A stretch of 12,489 bases of DNA from Methanobacterium sp. GTDB taxonomy: Archaea > Methanobacteriota > Methanobacteria > Methanobacteriales > Methanobacteriaceae. The notes below the pieces were generated by a model that saw only the letters and a program-made list of their open reading frames with translations, was not told where the DNA came from and ran no database searches. Where the stretch lies: positions 1-12,489 of the forward strand of contig JAJRAE010000013.1 of assembly GCA_028682985.1 (NCBI GenBank), read 5' to 3'. The translations under genes were made by a program, and so were the position numbers. How positions within the stretch are numbered: position 1 is the first letter of the stretch; each line of letters begins with the position of its first letter. Positions 5,607 through 12,147 of the stretch are shown one piece after another.

Positions 5607-6824
5607 ATGTATACAAGAGAAATTGAGCTTTCTGGCCATATAATTGACTCATTAATCATTCCTAAAGCCCTGGATCTAATAATGGACATGGGAGGAGATT
5701 TCAATATCCTGGAATTTCAGGTAGGTAAAAGAAAAAAGGATATTAGCTACGCAAAACTGGAAGTAAAAGGGGATAGCGAGGAACTATTAGGAGAAATACT
5801 TGACGAACTTTCAGAGATAGGAGCAGTGGTGGTGGAAATACATGAAGTTGAATTGAAACCATCACCCAAGGATAAGGCCTTCCCTGACGAATTCTACTCC
5901 ACTACCAACCACACAACCTATATAAGATTTGATAATCGGTGGGTACATGTTGAAGACATTGAAATGGACTGCGCAATCGTAGTTGACACCCTGAAAATGA
6001 GCGCCCACTGCAAACCAATGGCCCATATAAAGAAGGGCGAAATGGTTGTCGTGGGAAGGGAAGGAATAAAAGTAATACCCCCCGAGCGTCCCAGGGGTAA
6101 ATTAGGCGTTTTTGAATTCATGTCCAGCGAAGCTTCCACTGAAAAACCCTTTAAATCTGTGATTAATAAAACAGCTAAAGAAATTAAACGGATTAAGGAT
6201 AAAGGTGGAAAAATAGCCCTGGTAGGTGGACCGGCAATTGTTCACACCGGCACTGCACCTATTTTAGCCCGGATGATTAAAGAAGGCATAATAGATGTAC
6301 TTTTTGCTGGAAATGCCCTTGCCACTCATGATATTGAAAATGCCCTGTACGGCACATCTCTGGGTGTAAGTGTAAATACCGGGGAAACTGTTACCCGGGG
6401 GCACAGGCACCATATATACGCAATAAATAGGATTAACCAGGCAGGTTCCATTAAAGAAGCAGTAAAACAGGGTATTTTACAAGAAGGCATAATGTATGAA
6501 TGCATTAAAAATGAGGTCCCCTTTGTACTGGCCGGCTCTATCCGGGATGATGGACCCCTCCCTGATGTAATAACTGATGTTTTAGAAGCTCAAGATGAGA
6601 TGAGGAAATATATGCAGGAAGTGGATATGGTGATAATGATCTCCACCATGCTACACTCAATAGCAGTTGGAAATATACTGCCCTCAAAAGTTAAAAGTAT
6701 CTGCGTTGATATAAACCCTTCAACTGTTACTAAACTTAGTGATCGGGGAAGCGCACAGGTTATAGGGATAGTGACAGATGTGGGGGCTTTCCTACCCCTG
6801 CTATATCAGGAATTAAAAAAATAG
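5607..6824 (+). CDS. TIGR00300 / LOR-SDH-type enzyme, probable archaeal ornithine cyclodeaminase
   Basis: This 405-residue protein matches the archaeal TIGR00300 family, related to the conserved region of bifunctional lysine-oxoglutarate reductase/saccharopine dehydrogenase. Members from methanogens and the C-terminal domain of cyanobacterial AgrE/ArgZ have ornithine cyclodeaminase activity (ornithine to proline plus ammonia). The N-terminal part (about 1-95) is a small regulatory-like domain starting YTREIELSGHIIDS. The middle holds DCAIVVDTLKMSAHC. The nucleotide-binding part has GGPAIVHTGTAP at 207-218, LFAGNALATHDIENALYGTSLG at 232-253, GHRHHIYAINRIN, AGSIRDDGPLPDVI at 309-322 and DINPSTVTKLSDRG at 368-381. 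The ATG at 5607 is chosen because GAAGGCGAT lies four bases upstream. An in-frame TTG at 5592 lacks a site. Its stop codon directly abuts that of the convergent YbaN gene. Substrate assignment is by family. Confidence 0.85.
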   Translation: MYTREIELSGHIIDSLIIPKALDLIMDMGGDFNILEFQVGKRKKDISYAKLEVKGDSEELLGEILDELSEIGAVVVEIHEVELKPSPKDKAFPDEFYSTTNHTTYIRFDNRWVHVEDIEMDCAIVVDTLKMSAHCKPMAHIKKGEMVVVGREGIKVIPPERPRGKLGVFEFMSSEASTEKPFKSVINKTAKEIKRIKDKGGKIALVGGPAIVHTGTAPILARMIKEGIIDVLFAGNALATHDIENALYGTSLGVSVNTGETVTRGHRHHIYAINRINQAGSIKEAVKQGILQEGIMYECIKNEVPFVLAGSIRDDGPLPDVITDVLEAQDEMRKYMQEVDMVIMISTMLHSIAVGNILPSKVKSICVDINPSTVTKLSDRGSAQVIGIVTDVGAFLPLLYQELKK

Positions 6825-7202
6825 TTAGATACCTTTGTTTGTGGTTTTAAGAAGCAAAATATGCGTTGTAACAGCTGCTCCCACTACAATTAAAAGTAAA
6901 GGAATGTATTGATTACCTGAAAAAAGCAAAGCTGATATAATTAAAGTTGTCCATAAAAAAATCAGGCTTTTCAACTTAACATCTATAGGTACACCCTTCT
7001 TTGTTTTATAATTCTCGATATAGCTACCAAAGTACCGGTTATTTGCAATCCAGTTTTCAAATCTTTTAGAACTCTTACCAAAACAAAAGAAGGAAGCTAT
7101 AACAAGAGGAGTAGTAGGTAAAACCGGGATAATAATTCCTATTGCACCTATCCCCAACAGTGTAGTACCCAGACTAAAGAAAATAACTCTTTTAGTTTCC
7201 AT
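6825..7202 (-). CDS. YbaN/DUF454-family membrane protein
   Basis: This 125-residue membrane protein has the DUF454 signature: LGIGAIGIIIPVLPTTPLVIASFFCF in the first hydrophobic hairpin (about residues 6-41), followed by KSSKRFENWIANNRYFGSYIENY and a basic GVPIDVKLKS loop. Two more helices lie at about 79-95 and 99-117. Length matches E. coli YbaN. The function of the family is not established. The gene is convergent with the ornithine-cyclodeaminase-type gene: its TAA occupies 6825-6827 directly next to the other stop at 6822-6824. No SD precedes the ATG at 7202. An AT element near 7230-7239 could be a TATA box for a nearly leaderless mRNA. Confidence 0.88.
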   Translation of the reverse strand: METKRVIFFSLGTTLLGIGAIGIIIPVLPTTPLVIASFFCFGKSSKRFENWIANNRYFGSYIENYKTKKGVPIDVKLKSLIFLWTTLIISALLFSGNQYIPLLLIVVGAAVTTHILLLKTTNKGI

Positions 7203-7245
7203 TATTCATATAATATATATTTATTACCATTTAAATTTAAAAAAA

Positions 7246-7338
7246 TTAATTTAATTTCTTGGTTGCCAGGACCTTTCCTCTGGTCATGAAAGTTGAACCA
7301 TTAACCCGTATATCATCAAGCCCTATACCCTCTGATAT
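7246..7338 (-). pseudogene. Possible orphan C-terminal coding remnant or structured element
   Basis: In the 257-bp spacer between the YbaN and adenine deaminase genes one stretch is clearly less AT-rich than its surroundings. On the minus strand it reads as 30 open codons ending in TAA, with protein-like content (SEGIGLDDIRVNG, then STFMTRGKVLATKK). A TGA lies directly before the first codon and no start codon precedes the internal ATG, so it is not an intact gene. An imperfect hairpin (CCAGGA ... TCCTCTGG, 7266-7283) lies inside it, so a small RNA or leader element is an alternative. I recognise no parent protein. Confidence 0.25.
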
Positions 7339-7432
7339 TCATATTAAATATATCAAAGCGAATTTATAGAATAATGTAGCTGATATGTATTGTACGATTT
7401 ATTTATTCTATTTACAAAGATTGTTAACTGGT

Positions 7433-7447
7433 TTTTATGTATTTAAA
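7433..7447 (+). promoter_or_regulatory. Candidate TATA region for adenine deaminase
   Basis: TTTTATGTATTTAAA is centred roughly 20-25 bp upstream of the ATG at 7460. With no SD before that ATG this spacing implies a leaderless or nearly leaderless transcript. The call is by position only. Confidence 0.35.
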
Positions 7448-7459
7448 TAAAATTTTTAA

Positions 7460-9094
7460 ATGATGAATCCCAAATTTTCAAACAACATGATTAAAGGAAA
7501 CATATTGAACGTTTTTACCGGGGAAATTTATCCTGCAGAAATCATTACGGAAAATGGGCATATAAAATGTGTTAAACAGGTTAAACAAAATTTTAAAGAT
7601 CTAATTTTACCAGGCTTTATTGATGCTCATATCCATATTGAAAGCTCAATGCTTACACCGTCAGGTTTTGCAGAGGTGGTGGTACCCCATGGAACCACCT
7701 CAGTAGTGGCAGACCCCCATGAAATAGCCAACGTCATAGGATCACCAGGAATCGAATATATGGTTAAAGACGCCTCATCAGTTCCCTTAAAATTCTTTTT
7801 CACCGCACCTTCCTGTGTCCCGGCCACCGCTTTTGAAACATCAGGAGCACAGCTTGATGTGAGGGAAGTGGATAAGTTACTAGACTTGAAAAATATTGTG
7901 GCCTTAGGGGAGATGATGAACTTCCCTGGAGTTTTGGCTGATGAAGAAGAAGTTATAGGTAAGATTAATGCTGCAAAAAAGCATATAAAACCGATTGACG
8001 GACATGCGCCACTACTTTCTGGAGATGAGCTTTGTAAATATATTGCTGCAGGTATCTCCACAGACCACGAATGCACCATACCAGAAGAAGTGTTGGAGAA
8101 AAGAAATATGGGAATGAAAATCATGCTCAGACAGGGTTCTACAGCCCGGAATTTAAAGGACCTAATAGATTCAGGTGGGGATTTCATTGTATCAGACGAT
8201 AAACATCCCCAGGACTTAATGAATGGACATGTTGATCTTATGCTTAAAGAAGCAGTCGAATACGGCCTGGACCCGATTGATGCGGTGAAAATGGTTACAG
8301 TTAACCCTGCATCCCATTACAAACTCAATAATGGGGCTATAACCCCAGGAAAAGCTGCTGACATGGTGGTTGTTGACAGCCTGCAAAACTTCTTAGTTAA
8401 GAAAGTGTTTATTAATGGTGAACTTGTTGCCAGGGATGGTAAACCCCTCTTTACCATTAAACCTGCGCCGCTGCCCGGTACCTTTAAACTGCAAAGAAAA
8501 ATCGCCTCAGACTTTGAGATCACCTCAAATAACAAAGAGGAGAGGGTAAGAGTAATTGAAGTATCTGAAGGTCAGATATTGACAAACGAATCAGAAGCCG
8601 TTTTATATGTTGATGATAACAAAATAAAGGCCAATTTTGAATTTGATATACTTAAAATTGCTGTTGTTGAAAGATATGGGCATGAAAGAATCTTTAACGG
8701 TTTTATAAAAGGATTCAATCTAAAAAAAGGTGCAATTGCATCAAGCATAGCCCACGACTCCCATAATATTATAGTAATAGGTTCTGACGCGGATGAAATG
8801 GCTTTAGCAGTAAACCAGATTGCAGAAAACCAGGGAGGTTTAGTTGCTGTTTCTGATGGTGAATGTTGTTCATTAAAACTTCCTATAGCTGGTTTGATGA
8901 GTGATCAGCCTGTTGATGAAATATCCCATAAAATTAGAATTCTTCAAGACAGAACTAAGGATATGGGCTGTACTTTGGAATCACCATTTATGACCTTATC
9001 TTTTATGGCTCTGCTGGTTATTCCCTCACTTAAAATAAGTGACAGGGGACTTTTTAACGGGAATAGTTTCCAGTTTGTGGATGTTATTAAATAA
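7460..9094 (+). CDS. ade: Adenine deaminase
   Basis: This 544-residue amidohydrolase converts adenine to hypoxanthine and ammonia in purine salvage. Family motifs are complete: GFIDAHIHIESSM at 52-64 with metal ligands H57 and H59, PHGTTSVVADPHEIANV at 76-92, GEMMNFPGVL at 150-159 (E151), GHAPLLSGDEL at 181-191 (H182), STDHECT at 200-206 (H203) and VSDDKHPQD at 244-252 (D247). The C-terminal domain carries AHDSHNIIVIGSD at 431-443 and ends with an FMTLSFMALLVIPSLKISDRG segment typical of Ade proteins. Length fits the family. Two adjacent ATG codons (7460 and 7463) could start the protein. Neither has an SD, and a TATA-like stretch lies about 20-25 bp upstream, so a leaderless mRNA is likely. 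It stands alone, with 82 bp before the next gene. Confidence 0.96.
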   Translation: MMNPKFSNNMIKGNILNVFTGEIYPAEIITENGHIKCVKQVKQNFKDLILPGFIDAHIHIESSMLTPSGFAEVVVPHGTTSVVADPHEIANVIGSPGIEYMVKDASSVPLKFFFTAPSCVPATAFETSGAQLDVREVDKLLDLKNIVALGEMMNFPGVLADEEEVIGKINAAKKHIKPIDGHAPLLSGDELCKYIAAGISTDHECTIPEEVLEKRNMGMKIMLRQGSTARNLKDLIDSGGDFIVSDDKHPQDLMNGHVDLMLKEAVEYGLDPIDAVKMVTVNPASHYKLNNGAITPGKAADMVVVDSLQNFLVKKVFINGELVARDGKPLFTIKPAPLPGTFKLQRKIASDFEITSNNKEERVRVIEVSEGQILTNESEAVLYVDDNKIKANFEFDILKIAVVERYGHERIFNGFIKGFNLKKGAIASSIAHDSHNIIVIGSDADEMALAVNQIAENQGGLVAVSDGECCSLKLPIAGLMSDQPVDEISHKIRILQDRTKDMGCTLESPFMTLSFMALLVIPSLKISDRGLFNGNSFQFVDVIK

Positions 9095-9176
9095 TTAATG
9101 AAAATTGTAAAATAAAGCTGAATAATAATTCTAGACTTAAAGAAATGAACGAATTAATATAATGGAGAGATAACTC

Positions 9177-10055
9177 TTGAAAATAATCCCGTTGGCCTTT
9201 GAGAGCTTAGGTGTCAGATCAATGGCCACCTATATTGAAACTGATCAGAAAATACTGGTAGACCCCGGAACATCATTAGGACCCAAAAGATTCGGCCTGC
9301 CCCCATGGAAAACAGAATTCGACGCCCTCCATGAAACCAGGGCTAAATTACAGGAATATGCTAAATATGCAAATGTAATTACCATAAGCCACTACCATCA
9401 CGATCATTTCACCCCATTTACACTGGGGAGATACCTGGACTCCAATCCCCAATACGCTGCCGATATATACCGGGATAAGAAGCTGTTTATTAAAAGTCCT
9501 GATTCCAACATCAATCGGAGCCAGCAGGGCCGGGCCCGGAAACTTTTAAAGGATATAAAAAATCTAAATTCTGAAATTACCTATAGTGATGGTGAGACTG
9601 TTGTATTGGGAGATACTGAGATTAAATTTTCAGAAGCGCTTCCCCACGGCTCCCAGGGAAGCAAGCTGGGCTTTTTAGTGGCCATGACCATCCGTTATCA
9701 GGGTGAAACTGTGATGCATGCTTCAGATGTGCAGGGGCCCATCTTCGATGAAACCAAAGAATACATACTAAAAGAAAATCCAGACGTGTTAATTTTAAGC
9801 GGACCACCCCTCTATCTGGTAGGGTTTGCATTTACCAATGAAGACATTGGAAAAGCCCGGGCCAACCTTACTGACCTGTGCAGAGAAATACCTCGGGTTG
9901 TGGTGGACCACCATCTGCTCAGAGACCTTAAATGCTATGAATTTATTAGATCAGTACGGGATGAGACAGATAACGAATTATTGGTAGCCTCTAACCTTAT
10001 AGGTAAAGAACCCAATCTACTGGAAGCAAGAAGGAAAGAATTTTATCTGGAATAA
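9177..10055 (+). CDS. UPF0282-family metallo-beta-lactamase-fold hydrolase
   Basis: This 292-residue protein resembles the archaeal UPF0282 family, a metallo-beta-lactamase-fold group of unknown substrate. The metal-binding motif is SHYHHDHF at 71-78 (H72, H74, D76, H77). Later ligands are probably H157 in LPHGSQG, D184 in HASDVQGP and H245 or H246 in VVDHHLLRD. The start is TTG at 9177. It is supported by GGAGAGAT at 9164-9171, nine bases upstream after GGAG, and by the well-formed N-terminus KIIPLAFESLGVRSMATY. The first internal ATG, at residue 16, would remove the first beta strand. The gene follows adenine deaminase by 82 bp and converges on the flavodoxin gene with 24 bp between stops. 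Nothing in the context fixes the substrate. Confidence 0.9.
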   Translation: MKIIPLAFESLGVRSMATYIETDQKILVDPGTSLGPKRFGLPPWKTEFDALHETRAKLQEYAKYANVITISHYHHDHFTPFTLGRYLDSNPQYAADIYRDKKLFIKSPDSNINRSQQGRARKLLKDIKNLNSEITYSDGETVVLGDTEIKFSEALPHGSQGSKLGFLVAMTIRYQGETVMHASDVQGPIFDETKEYILKENPDVLILSGPPLYLVGFAFTNEDIGKARANLTDLCREIPRVVVDHHLLRDLKCYEFIRSVRDETDNELLVASNLIGKEPNLLEARRKEFYLE

Positions 10056-10079
10056 AAAAAATGCATCTTATAGCCAGAT

Positions 10080-10550
10080 TTACATCTGAATCGCTTTTAT
10101 GAAATCCTGTATTTTAGATTTATGAGCGCCTGTTTTCATGTCTTTTCCGCTGATGCCCATGGTGGCTACGGGAGATATCCCGGAAAGATCAGTCATGTCA
10201 ATAAAAGGTCCACCAAATTTATCCCCGCCTGCTGTGCAGAAAAAGGCTACGTTGTTGAAGTAGGCCTGTTTTTCATGAATATAGGTCCTTACTGGGGTGG
10301 AGACATTACCAGCCCAGATTGGTGTGCCGATAATAAGTAAATCATATTGGGCCGGATCATAGGTAGTTTGTTCAATTGTGGTAAATGACTTTTTTCTACC
10401 ATCGTTAGCGGATTTCAGCCAACCTAATATCCCTGACCGTTTTTTAGTATCCTTAATTTCTTCAATATCGCACTCCAGAGAATCAGCGATTTCATGGGCA
10501 ATTTTCGAGGTATTACCAGATCTTGAATAATAGACTACCAAAGCTTTCAT
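10080..10550 (-). CDS. Flavodoxin-family protein
   Basis: This 156-residue single-domain flavodoxin fold protein binds FMN and probably acts as an electron carrier or quinone/iron reductase. The phosphate-binding loop is YSRSGNTSKIA at 8-18. The isoalloxazine-contacting loops are GTPIWAGNVSTPVRTYI at 75-91 and FCTAGGDKFGG at 104-114. The short length and the GTPIWAG pattern place it with the flavodoxin_4/5-like menaquinone-dependent protoporphyrinogen oxidase and WrbA-type relatives rather than with classical long-chain flavodoxins. The ATG at 10550 has no SD. A TATA-like TTTTATATCA about 25 bp upstream suggests a leaderless mRNA. The gene follows an FMN-binding DUF447 gene on the same strand after 56 bp, so the two flavoproteins may cooperate. 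Confidence 0.92.
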   Translation of the reverse strand: MKALVVYYSRSGNTSKIAHEIADSLECDIEEIKDTKKRSGILGWLKSANDGRKKSFTTIEQTTYDPAQYDLLIIGTPIWAGNVSTPVRTYIHEKQAYFNNVAFFCTAGGDKFGGPFIDMTDLSGISPVATMGISGKDMKTGAHKSKIQDFIKAIQM

Positions 10551-10570
10551 AATAATAATGTATATTTTTG

Positions 10571-10580
10571 TGATATAAAA
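10571..10580 (-). promoter_or_regulatory. TATA box candidate for the flavodoxin gene
   Basis: The minus strand reads TTTTATATCA, centred about 25 bp before the flavodoxin ATG, which lacks an SD. This spacing predicts transcription starting at or next to the ATG. Confidence 0.45.
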
Positions 10581-10606
10581 GAATTATTGTGATAATAATG
10601 GAAAAA

Positions 10607-11221
10607 TTATTTTCCCCAAGCATCCATAACCTTTTTAATAGCAGCTTTATGCTCTTTAGAACCGACTTTACTGACAATCCGGGATATTTCCTTCATCCGG
10701 AGATTGTAGAGTTTTTCTGTTTCCCCGCTTACCATATCTTTACGGGTGAGGTATACCAGGGCTTCTACAACCCCATATATAGCCCTGTTTAAAGGTTCCA
10801 CACAATCATTTTTTATAATGATTTCTTTAACATTGGCCCGCACTATACTGGTCTTAGAGATACCGAACTGGTCTTCTTTCTCCACATCCTTAAGATCATT
10901 AACTTTAGCCAGGAAAAAAGCATCAGCTTTTTTAATAGAACAATTTCCCTGGAATTCTATAAAGTTTTCTGGAGAAGGATTACCCAATGTGGATTCTACA
11001 AAAATTATAGGATCCTTTAGCAAGTTAACAATAAAAAAGTGGTTTTTCTTTATATTTTTAATTGTGCTGGAACCATGATGAAGATAAACGACGATTTCAT
11101 GCTTATCCTTACATATAACGCCTATAGGTGCAGCATTAGGCGTATTATCAGAATTTACAGTGGTGATGATGGTTTCATAAAGCATCCCTTTTTCCATACC
11201 CACTGATTGTAGATCTAACAT
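10607..11221 (-). CDS. DUF447 FMN-binding split-barrel protein
   Basis: This 204-residue protein matches the archaeal DUF447 family, whose Methanothermobacter member (MTH_863, as I recall) was crystallised with FMN in a split-barrel fold. Visible landmarks are LYETIITTVNSDNTPNAAPIGV at about 14-35, typical of the first strands, then YLHHGSSTIKNIKKNHFFIVNLL. The C-terminal helices contain LNRAIYGVVEALVYLTR and the basic stretch GSKEHKAAIKKVMDAW. The enzymatic role is unknown. The ATG at 11221 has AGGTG eight bases upstream. ATG codons at residues 9 and 13 are later alternatives, the latter preceded by AAAAAGGG. A flavodoxin gene lies downstream on the same strand and a small membrane protein gene lies 65 bp upstream, separated by a T9 run that may end its transcript. 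Confidence 0.88.
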   Translation of the reverse strand: MLDLQSVGMEKGMLYETIITTVNSDNTPNAAPIGVICKDKHEIVVYLHHGSSTIKNIKKNHFFIVNLLKDPIIFVESTLGNPSPENFIEFQGNCSIKKADAFFLAKVNDLKDVEKEDQFGISKTSIVRANVKEIIIKNDCVEPLNRAIYGVVEALVYLTRKDMVSGETEKLYNLRMKEISRIVSKVGSKEHKAAIKKVMDAWGK

Positions 11222-11256
11222 AAATTAACACCTATTATCCAATTTTTAAATAAATT

Positions 11257-11265
11257 AAAAAAAAA
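11257..11265 (-). terminator. T9 terminator candidate after the 49-aa gene
   Basis: A run of nine T on the minus strand lies about 20 bp after the stop of the small membrane protein gene and before the DUF447 gene. It would separate the two into independent transcripts. Confidence 0.4.
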
Positions 11266-11286
11266 TTTAGATAAAATGATTGGCTT

Positions 11287-11436
11287 TTAATACCTTGATG
11301 GGCCTTTTAAAAACAGGTATATTATATATGCAATTACAATTATAATAATAACAGGTAATAGCCATATAAATAGGTAAAATACGATTACCGCTAGTATTAA
11401 AGCCACTATTATGAATATAATATCTCTTAAATCCAT
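11287..11436 (-). CDS. Small hydrophobic membrane protein, 49 residues
   Basis: An ATG at 11436 opens a 49-codon frame ending in TAA within the spacer between the DUF447 and GMP synthase subunit A genes. The protein starts MDLRDIIFIIVALILAV and ends LFLKGPSRY. It is nearly all isoleucine, leucine, valine and aromatic residues between a charged start and a KGPSRY tail. A central WLLP turn near residues 25-28 suggests two short helices (about 5-24 and 29-44) or one long helix. Codon and residue choice look genuine, and a T9 run follows. The ribosome site is weak (GGATAC before the ATG) and a TATA-like AATTTAATACTTAAA lies about 25-30 bp upstream. AT-rich DNA can encode hydrophobic strings by chance, which lowers confidence. 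Function unknown. Confidence 0.6.
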   Translation of the reverse strand: MDLRDIIFIIVALILAVIVFYLFIWLLPVIIIIVIAYIIYLFLKGPSRY

Positions 11437-11523
11437 GTATCCATTTATATGGTTTTTAAGTATTAAATTTTTCTAAAATAAAATGATAATATTATAATTA
11501 TAGATCGCTTGGAGAAGTAAAAA

Positions 11524-12096
11524 ATGAAGATATTGGTCATCAACAACCATGGACAGTATAACCACCGCATTTACCGCAGCCTGCGCTATCTGAAAATCCC
11601 CACGGAAATTTTAGCAAACACAACCAGCTTGGAAGATATTGAAGGGAAAGATCCTTTAGGGCTAATACTCGGCGGCGGACCAGACCTGGAAAGATCAGGT
11701 AACTCCCAGGATTATGTTGAAAATTTAGACTATCCCATTTTAGGGATTTGTCTAGGCCATCAAATAATAGCCCGGGCGTATGGTGGTGAAACAGGTAGCG
11801 CCGGAATAGAAAGCTATGCTAAAAATACCATAAATATACTTGATGAAAATGATATATTCCTGGGTCTGGGTAAAACTATGGACGTATGGACCTCCCATAA
11901 AGATGAAGTGAAGACATTACCCTCTGAATTTAAATTACTGGCCACCTCTGATCTATGCGACATCGAGGCTATGAAACATAAAACAAAGCCTATTTATGGT
12001 ATACAATTCCACCCGGAAGTGCATCACACAGAAAAAGGCCATTTGATCTTTGAAAACTTCAACCGAGTATGCCTGGAAGTTCAAAATCGGAAATAA
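11524..12096 (+). CDS. guaAA: GMP synthase glutamine amidotransferase subunit A
   Basis: This 190-residue class I glutamine amidotransferase is the ammonia-producing subunit of the two-subunit archaeal GMP synthase, which aminates XMP to GMP together with the ATP-pyrophosphatase subunit. The triad is clear: Cys76 in GICLGHQ, and His163 and Glu165 in FHPEVHH. The oxyanion segment LILGGGPDLERSGN lies at 48-60. Length matches stand-alone archaeal GuaAA. The ATG at 11524 is supported by GGAG at 11511-11514, nine bases upstream. No subunit B gene is visible in the window, and the downstream gene is convergent after 51 bp, so the partner must be elsewhere. Other class I amidotransferases are alternatives, but the N-terminus ILVINNHGQYNHRIYR is typical of GuaAA. 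Confidence 0.95.
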   Translation: MKILVINNHGQYNHRIYRSLRYLKIPTEILANTTSLEDIEGKDPLGLILGGGPDLERSGNSQDYVENLDYPILGICLGHQIIARAYGGETGSAGIESYAKNTINILDENDIFLGLGKTMDVWTSHKDEVKTLPSEFKLLATSDLCDIEAMKHKTKPIYGIQFHPEVHHTEKGHLIFENFNRVCLEVQNRK

Positions 12097-12147
12097 ATTG
12101 GTAGACAATTTTGTATATGAATATGTTAAATCCATTTTAGTCCATAA

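Noticed and set aside
7266..7283. Hairpin as a terminator for the YbaN or ade gene
   Set aside because: It lies upstream of both genes rather than downstream and has no directly adjoining T-run in a useful orientation.
7627..8187. Minus-strand open frame of 186 codons inside adenine deaminase
   Set aside because: It is a shadow of the conserved ade frame, rich in Ser/Pro as expected from antisense translation, without promoter or ribosome site.
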